Below, one piece after another: positions 7,291 to 11,795 of a stretch of DNA of 11,795 nucleotides. The stretch's first letter is position 1; each line of letters begins with the position of its first letter. Origin of the DNA: Candidatus Omnitrophota bacterium (GTDB taxonomy: Bacteria > Omnitrophota > Omnitrophia > Omnitrophales > Aquincolibacteriaceae); contig JAHFHJ010000003.1 of the NCBI GenBank assembly GCA_023246985.1, positions 13,950 through 25,744 of the forward strand, in the 5' to 3' direction. A program made the position numbers and the translations under genes. The notes under the pieces were generated by a model. It did no database searches and had not been told where the DNA came from. It saw nothing but the letters and a program-made list of their open reading frames with translations.

Positions 7291-8508
7291 ATGATCATCA
7301 AGCAAATGCTTAAAGACAGGACCTTGACCGATAAAGAGAGAAAAAATCTCGCCATTCTCGAGGTGGTTCGCAAAAACGGACCGATTTCCCGCACCGATAT
7401 TTCCAAACTTACGGAACTAAACATCGTCACGGTTTCCAATTACGTCAGTCACTACATTAAAAAAGGTCTTGTCGTCGAAGGGGAAATGGACGAATCCACC
7501 GGAGGACGCAAGCCCGTGCTCGTGGAGCTCAACCCCAAGGCGGGCTACATTGTCGGCGTCGGATTGAACATGATGAGCATGGTCGCCGTGCTGGTGGACC
7601 TCGAGATCAACGTGATCAGCGAAATCAAGCGCGAACGAGCTCCGGAGAATTCCGAAAAGGTCATTTTCCAGATGGTGGACCTCGCGGCCGAAATCATCGA
7701 GAAAGCGGAAATCGATAAAACCAAGATCGTCGGACTAGGGGTCGGCATTCCCGGCATCATTGACGAGCGCGGGCGCACGATTCGCTGGCCGCAAAGCCTC
7801 GGGGACAAGGATATTTCGGTCTGTTCGTCCATTAAGGATACCTTCGAAAAGCGGCTCAATATTCCCACGATCGTGGAGAACGACGCGAACGCGGCGGTGC
7901 TCGGCGAAAAGTGGCTGGGGCTTGACCGTGACGTGCGGAACATGGTTTATATGTTCTCGGGCGTTGGCTGCGGCATTTTGCTCAACGAGGAAATCTATCG
8001 CGGGGCGAATGGCGCCGCGGGAGAGCTCGGAATCACGAGCGCGCACGCGACCAAAGAGTATTCTTTCAAGATCGCGACCCAACTCGGCCGCTGGGAAATG
8101 GATATCGGCATGGTGCGGCACGCGCGCGAGAGGATTGAAAAAGGCGAACCCTCGATCCTCAAGGATCTCGTGAAGGGGGATCTTTCGAAGCTGACCTTCA
8201 AGGAGATCGTGAAAGCCGTCCTGGAAAAAGACGGCGTTGCGCTCAAGGTGGCGGATCAGGCCGGCCAGGACCTCGGCAAGAAGATCGCGTTTATCGTGAA
8301 TCTTCTGAACCCCGAAGTGGTCGTGATCGGGGGAGGCATCGAGGATTGCGGCGCGCCGCTTCTTGACGCGATCAAGAATGCGGTCAAGGAATGGTCCGTG
8401 GAAGAAGCCGCGACACAGGTGAAGATCATTCCGTCCGCGTTCGGCGAGAATGCCGTGGCTCTGGGCGTGGTCGGTATTGTGGCGCGCGAGATCTTCGCGC
8501 AGGCTTAG
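7291..8508 (+). CDS. ROK-family transcriptional regulator (NagC/XylR type)
   Basis: 405 residues: a winged helix-turn-helix fused to a ROK sugar-kinase-like domain, the size of NagC, Mlc and XylR. The recognition region covers about 18-60 (ISRTDISKLTELNIVTVSNYV), with a wing near STGGRKPVLVELN (69-81). The ROK domain has the sugar-site motifs GVGIPGIID (150-158) and ENDANAA (196-202, with the kinase-type Asp198), and a C-terminal VVVIGGGI (343-350). Two family features are missing. The first phosphate loop reads GVGLNMMSM instead of DxGGT, so kinase activity is unlikely. The GELGH motif reads GELGI (244-248) and no CxCGxxGC zinc motif follows. It is probably a sugar-responsive repressor of itself and perhaps of the upstream glycan operon. 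The start has AAAGGAG 10 bases upstream; Met6 at 7306 is an alternative. Confidence 0.88.
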   Translation: MIIKQMLKDRTLTDKERKNLAILEVVRKNGPISRTDISKLTELNIVTVSNYVSHYIKKGLVVEGEMDESTGGRKPVLVELNPKAGYIVGVGLNMMSMVAVLVDLEINVISEIKRERAPENSEKVIFQMVDLAAEIIEKAEIDKTKIVGLGVGIPGIIDERGRTIRWPQSLGDKDISVCSSIKDTFEKRLNIPTIVENDANAAVLGEKWLGLDRDVRNMVYMFSGVGCGILLNEEIYRGANGAAGELGITSAHATKEYSFKIATQLGRWEMDIGMVRHARERIEKGEPSILKDLVKGDLSKLTFKEIVKAVLEKDGVALKVADQAGQDLGKKIAFIVNLLNPEVVVIGGGIEDCGAPLLDAIKNAVKEWSVEEAATQVKIIPSAFGENAVALGVVGIVAREIFAQA

Positions 8509-8533
8509 TCTCGCTGCATGCTCAGCGCCGGAT

Positions 8534-9535
8534 ATGAAAGCGTTCATTCAAAAGCTCAAGTCCCGGGTTCTCGCGGGCGGCGCAATCACCTTTGAAGAGG
8601 CGCTTCGCCTGGCTTCGATCGAAGACGCTCCCGCCCGTGAGAGTCTCTTAATCGCCGCTCACGAGATCACGGCCCGGTTTTGCCCCGCCGCGCCGGATCT
8701 TTGTTCCCTGGTAAACGCCAAAAGCTATCTTTGCTCCGAAGATTGCGGTTTTTGTTCCCAATCCTCTCACTATAAGACCGGCGTGAAGCGCTACCCGCTC
8801 ATGAAACCGGAAGAGGTTTTGGCGGAAGCCCAAAAATGTGAAGCGAACGGCGTTCAAAGTTTTTGTATCGTGACCAGCGGCGAAACCCTGAACGATGCGG
8901 AATTCGAGCAGGTGCTTGCGGCCTTCCGGCTTTTGAGCGAGCAAACGCGGCTTCGCCTTGACGGGTCGCTGGGGAATCTGACGGCGGAGCAAATCGCAAA
9001 GCTCCGGGAAGCGGGGATGCGGCGCTTCAATCACAACCTCCAATGTTCGCGGGAATTCTATCCCGAGATCGTTTCCACGCATTCGTATGACGCGCGAATG
9101 GAAACGCTGAAATTCCTGGATGAAAATGGCGTCGAGGTGTGTTCCGGCGGCGTCTTCGGCATGGGCGAGACGCGTGAAGACCGGATCAAGCTCGCGTTCG
9201 AGCTCAAACCTTATGACCCGCGTTGTCTTCCCGTCAATATCCTGAATCCGCGTCCGGGAACGCCGCTCGAGAACCGAGAAGCTCTCGATCCCGCGGAAGT
9301 CGTGAAGACTGTCGCGATCTACCGCTTGATTCATCCCAAAGCCCATATCAAGCTCGCCGGCGGCCGGGAGCCGAATCTCGGCGTTTATTTCCAGGAGCAG
9401 GCCCTTCGCGGAGGGGCGAATGGATTTGTGGTAGGAGGCTACCTTACCACGGCGGGAAATCCGGTCGAAGAAGACTTCGCGATGCTCGCGCGAGCGGGTT
9501 TTGAACGGTTGCATCGCGATTGTCGCCCAAAGTGA
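8534..9535 (+). CDS. bioB: Biotin synthase with atypical auxiliary-cluster ligands
   Basis: Radical SAM enzyme that inserts sulfur into dethiobiotin, the last step of biotin synthesis. ATG 8534 gives 333 residues; the frame is open further upstream but that part overlaps the ROK gene. The [4Fe-4S]-SAM motif CSEDCGFC uses Cys67, Cys71 and Cys74, followed by SQSSHYKTG (75-83). Aligned by eye with E. coli BioB, Cys97 (here Cys111, SFCIVTSG) and Cys188 (here Cys203, VCSGG) are kept. Cys128 becomes Asp143 (LDGSLGNL) and Arg260 becomes Lys273 (IKLAGGRE), so two of four [2Fe-2S] ligands are lost. Extra cysteines include Cys57 (DLCSLVNAKS), Cys171 (HNLQCSREFY, where E. coli has Thr156) and Cys231. 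HNL, AGGREPNLG and GGYLTTAG are family-typical. It starts 25 bp after the ROK stop with only a weak ribosome site. Lipoyl synthase and HydE/PylB are less likely given these motifs. Confidence 0.9.
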   Translation: MKAFIQKLKSRVLAGGAITFEEALRLASIEDAPARESLLIAAHEITARFCPAAPDLCSLVNAKSYLCSEDCGFCSQSSHYKTGVKRYPLMKPEEVLAEAQKCEANGVQSFCIVTSGETLNDAEFEQVLAAFRLLSEQTRLRLDGSLGNLTAEQIAKLREAGMRRFNHNLQCSREFYPEIVSTHSYDARMETLKFLDENGVEVCSGGVFGMGETREDRIKLAFELKPYDPRCLPVNILNPRPGTPLENREALDPAEVVKTVAIYRLIHPKAHIKLAGGREPNLGVYFQEQALRGGANGFVVGGYLTTAGNPVEEDFAMLARAGFERLHRDCRPK

Positions 9536-9543
9536 CAGTCACT
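9531..9543. repeat. 13-bp perfect palindrome over the bioB stop codon
   Basis: AGTGAC-A-GTCACT is a perfect inverted repeat with one central base, and it includes the TGA stop of bioB. No T-run follows, so it is not a terminator. It could be an operator or chance. Confidence 0.35.
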
Positions 9544-9571
9544 CACCCAGGGTTTGGGAAGCTTGGCAGGC

Positions 9572-10300
9572 ATGGAACTCCTCCTTCAAGATAAAACCCT
9601 TCTTATGACGGGCGGGACAAGCCGGCTTGGGCAGGCATTGGTTCGCAAAGCCGCCCGAGAAGGCGCGCGCGTTTTTTTTACTTTTTTCAAATCTTTCCGA
9701 GCCGCCCAAGAGCTTGAAGAAACTGGAGCTCAAGGGTTTTCCCTGGACCTTGCGAATGTTCCGGCCGTCGACCGCTTTGCGGCGCTGTTCAAAGAAAAGA
9801 CCAAAGGGCTTGATATTCTGATCCACAACGCCGCCGCGACCGCGGACGCGCCGATTCACAAAATGTCCGAAGCCCAGTGGGACGCGGTGATGCGCGTTAA
9901 TCTCAAAGCGCCTTTTTATCTTACTCAAAAGCTCCTGCCGCTTCTCTTGAGGAGAACGCCGAGCAAGGTCTTTACCCTTGTAAGCCGCGCGGGGATCCAC
10001 GGACTTGCGGGCGCTTCCAATTACGCGGCCTCCAAAGGCGGGCTGATCGCGATGACCCAGGCGCTTGCCCGGGAACTTGGCCGCGAGAAAGTCCTGGTGA
10101 ATGCCGTGAATCCCGGCTTTATGCGGTCTTCCATGACCGCGCATGTTCCCGACGAAGTCCTTCAAAAGAATCTTCAGGAAAGCCCGCTCCAAACCTTTTC
10201 CGATCCCGAGGAAGTCGCCGATTTTCTTATTTATCTTTCCTCCGACCGGATGCGGCAGGTCACCGGCCAAGTCTTTCATTTTGAATCCCGGTCGTTCTAA
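9572..10300 (+). CDS. Short-chain dehydrogenase/reductase (FabG-like)
   Basis: 242 residues from ATG 9572, a normal classical-SDR length; an in-frame TTG at 9554 would add six residues. The enzyme should reduce a carbonyl or oxidise an alcohol using NAD(P)H. The Rossmann motif is TGGTSRLGQA (about 13-22). The NNAG-like motif reads HNAAA (about 86-90). The catalytic triad is Ser of VSRAG with Tyr and Lys in YAASK, the Tyr 13 residues after the Ser as in FabG. NPGFMRSSMT also resembles FabG. The extreme C-terminus, TGQVFHFESRSF, lacks the Gly-Gly ending common in FabG, so it is probably a specialised relative. It follows bioB by 36 bp and precedes a KAS II-like gene, a neighbourhood that suggests acyl-chain chemistry. 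The substrate cannot be assigned. Confidence 0.86.
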   Translation: MELLLQDKTLLMTGGTSRLGQALVRKAAREGARVFFTFFKSFRAAQELEETGAQGFSLDLANVPAVDRFAALFKEKTKGLDILIHNAAATADAPIHKMSEAQWDAVMRVNLKAPFYLTQKLLPLLLRRTPSKVFTLVSRAGIHGLAGASNYAASKGGLIAMTQALARELGREKVLVNAVNPGFMRSSMTAHVPDEVLQKNLQESPLQTFSDPEEVADFLIYLSSDRMRQVTGQVFHFESRSF

Positions 10301-10390
10301 GGTAGAATTCCTTCCTGGCTTGCCATCGCGAGGCCGCCAAAGACGAGTCGCGGCGTCCTGGTTTTCAGCAGATTTTTTTATTAAAAACGA

Positions 10391-10480
10391 GGACAGCCCA
10401 AACTTTTCATTTCTTTTCCAAAAGAGTAGTTTGGGCAGCCCCATCCCGCCAAAAGCGGGATGATAAGGATGGGGACAGCC
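10391..10480. repeat. Hairpin-rich repeat, possible small mobile-element remnant
   Basis: Two exact GGACAGCC words (10391-10398 and 10473-10480) bracket the segment, with a near copy GGGCAGCC at 10433-10440. Between them lie a hairpin of GCCCAAACT (10396-10404) with AGTTTGGGC (10428-10436), and a perfect 8-bp hairpin of CATCCCGC (10442-10449) with GCGGGATG (10455-10462). An alternative pairing links CCCCATCC (10439-10446) with GGATGGGG (10467-10474). The GGGGACAGCCACAATTT edge resembles words I associate with ends of REP-type or Y1-transposase elements, from memory. No transposase gene is present. Confidence 0.4.
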
Positions 10481-10550
10481 ACAATTTCCTATTTAATTTT
10501 TTACGATGAAAATCACGGGCGATTTCAAAACCAAGATAGCTTCCCCCATC

Positions 10551-10569
10551 TGCTTCGCTTGGCGAAGCA
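10551..10569. repeat. Perfect 8-bp hairpin upstream of the KAS gene
   Basis: TGCTTCGC (10551-10558) pairs perfectly with GCGAAGCA (10562-10569) around a TTG loop. No U-tract follows on the plus strand. GCTTCGC-type hairpins are common in dispersed intergenic repeats, so this is more likely a genomic repeat than a dedicated regulatory site. Confidence 0.45.
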
Positions 10570-10614
10570 AAACGGCAGGGGTCGCCATGACGCCTTTGGG
10601 GAGATGAAAAAAAC

Positions 10615-11795
10615 ATGAGACGACGCGTGGTAGTCACGGGGATGGGGGTTCTTTCTCCGATCGGGAACACGCTCGCGGAGTTCCGTGAAAATCTTAAAAA
10701 AGGCGTTTCCGGAAAAGATCCCGCGGAGTATTCCGCCGTGATCGGTTCCCGCGTCTATCCCTTCCCCCCGGTCTTTCCGCTTCGGGGATTCGATCCCAAA
10801 CCCTACGGAACGCATTTGCTCGATCCCTTTATTCAGTACGCGGTCGCCGCCGCGGAGCAAGCCGTCGCCGACGCCCGGTTCGACCTAACGGCCGTCGATC
10901 CTTATACGGTCGCCCTTTCGGTCAGTTCAAGCAAGGGCGGCGTTCACAGTTTCGATCGTTTCAAAGACAGACTTTTGCGAAACCCCAGCGCGATCCTCGG
11001 CGCTAGAATGTACACAAGCGCGGTCCCAAACTTCGCGGACCAGTGGATCGCCCGGCGCATGAGGATCCGGGGTCCGGCCAAATGCTATGTGGCCGCGTGC
11101 GCGACGGGGACGGTGGCGATCGCGCAGGGTTTTCGCATGGTCTCCGAGGGCCAGGCGGAATACTGTCTTGCCGGAGCGACCGACGCTTCGATCACGCCGC
11201 TGATGCTCGGGGGTTATCAAAACATGAAAGCGCTCGCGCAAAAAGAGATCCGGCCGTTCGACAAACACCGCGACGGATTTCTCGTGGGGGAAGGCGCGGG
11301 CGTGGTTTTTCTTGAAACGATGGAAAGCGCGAAGGCGCGCGGCGCCCGCATTTACGGCGAGATTGTCGAAGCCGCCTATGGCCAGGACAGCAAGCGGCCG
11401 ATTCATTTTGATTTCGAAGAACACGCGTTGTCTTATACGCTAAGCCTGCTTTTAAAAAGAGCGGGGATCGCGCCCCGGGATATCGACGCCATCAATCTTC
11501 ACGGCACGGGCACGCGGCACGGCGATCTCTATGAAACCCTTGAGCTGAAAGAGGCGCTGGGGGACGAGGCTTACAAGATTCCGATGAGTTCGACCAAGGG
11601 CGCGACCGGGCATATGCTCGGCGCGACGGGCGCGATCGAGATCATCGCGACGCTCCTTGGCATCCACGAAGGATTTATTCCTCCGACCGTGGGTCTTGAG
11701 ACAAAAGATCCGGCATGCGATCTGGACTACACGCCCGGCAAGATGCGGCTCCACGCGATCACGAACGCGGTCAAGGTCTCCATGGGTTTTGGCGG
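10615..11795 (+). CDS. Beta-ketoacyl-ACP synthase II-like protein (partial, runs off the window)
   Basis: Condensing enzyme of the FabF type, extending a fatty-acyl or related chain with malonyl-ACP. 393 complete codons are visible and the frame is still open at the edge; full-length FabF is about 410 residues, so little is missing. The N-terminus RRVVVTGMGVLSPIG is typical. The catalytic Cys162 is in AACATG. The two catalytic histidines are His296 (LHGTGTRHGD) and His333 (STKGATGHMLGATGA), with Lys328. The visible end reaches the conserved GFGG. Its spacing is close to E. coli FabF (Cys163, His303, Lys335, His340), with a somewhat different region at about 40-70. ATG 10615 has GGGGAG 11 bases upstream. 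It could be the housekeeping fabF or a pathway-specific synthase. No acyl carrier protein gene is visible beside it in the window. Confidence 0.9.
   Translation, partial: MRRRVVVTGMGVLSPIGNTLAEFRENLKKGVSGKDPAEYSAVIGSRVYPFPPVFPLRGFDPKPYGTHLLDPFIQYAVAAAEQAVADARFDLTAVDPYTVALSVSSSKGGVHSFDRFKDRLLRNPSAILGARMYTSAVPNFADQWIARRMRIRGPAKCYVAACATGTVAIAQGFRMVSEGQAEYCLAGATDASITPLMLGGYQNMKALAQKEIRPFDKHRDGFLVGEGAGVVFLETMESAKARGARIYGEIVEAAYGQDSKRPIHFDFEEHALSYTLSLLLKRAGIAPRDIDAINLHGTGTRHGDLYETLELKEALGDEAYKIPMSSTKGATGHMLGATGAIEIIATLLGIHEGFIPPTVGLETKDPACDLDYTPGKMRLHAITNAVKVSMGFG

Larger units (their letters stand above)
10301..10614. other. Structured intergenic region without a convincing gene
   Basis: This 314-bp gap holds at least three hairpins and repeated GGACAGCC words but no supported coding region. 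A 34-codon frame beginning at ATG 10506 lacks a ribosome site and is built partly from hairpin sequence, so it is not called. A T-rich stretch near 10373-10380 follows weak hairpin potential after the SDR stop and is too far from it to be a confident terminator. GGGGAG at 10598-10603 is the likely ribosome site of the KAS gene. No clear promoter is seen. Confidence 0.6.

Noticed and set aside
8450..8533. Longer biotin synthase start inside the ROK gene
   Set aside because: The 28 added residues are unlike BioB N-termini and overlap the conserved ROK C-terminus. ATG 8534 fits the family length.
10506..10607. 34-codon open frame before the KAS gene
   Set aside because: It has no ribosome site and no recognisable similarity, and it is partly made of a hairpin repeat. 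Tiny frames at 10587 and 10604 are equally unsupported.

Overview
The window is about 11.8 kb and reads as ordinary bacterial chromosome. It holds seven genes, all on the plus strand: ParB, a lipoprotein sugar-binding protein, a GH94-type phosphorylase, a secreted glycoamylase-like protein, a ROK-family regulator, biotin synthase and a short-chain dehydrogenase. An eighth gene, a FabF-like ketoacyl synthase, runs off the right edge. Base composition looks moderately GC-rich by eye. A lipobox, a type I signal peptide and a chromosomal ParB suggest a diderm bacterium. The biotin synthase variant would suit an anaerobe. I cannot name the phylum; a poorly sampled lineage such as Omnitrophota is only a guess.

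Layout. Positions 1-1066 hold parB, closed by a clear intrinsic terminator. A strong extended -10 promoter at 1088-1118 then starts a compact run of three genes, 1214-7120: binding lipoprotein, phosphorylase and exported carbohydrate-active protein. The last two overlap by 4 bp if the GTG start is used. The intergenic stretch 7121-7290 carries a near-consensus sigma-70 promoter embedded in four copies of an AACGCT/AGCGTT half-site. It precedes the ROK gene. bioB follows 25 bp later and the SDR gene shortly after that. The gap 10301-10614 holds no convincing gene but several hairpins and short repeats. The KAS II-like gene starts at 10615.

How the genes may work together. The three-gene cluster looks like a beta-glucan or beta-disaccharide utilisation unit. 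The exported protein would act on a glucan outside the cytoplasm, the lipoprotein would capture oligosaccharides, and the cytoplasmic GH94 enzyme would split them with phosphate. The exported protein resembles the glycoamylase-like module that lies beside a GH94 module in cyclic beta-1,2-glucan synthases, so a beta-1,2-glucan is a reasonable but untested substrate. The ROK protein is a plausible regulator and probably controls at least itself. No permease or ATPase gene is present.

The most notable single gene is bioB. It keeps the radical-SAM cysteines but lacks two of the four ligands of the classical auxiliary [2Fe-2S] cluster and has extra cysteines elsewhere. Its linkage to SDR and KAS genes may point to fatty-acyl or pimeloyl chemistry, but this is inference.
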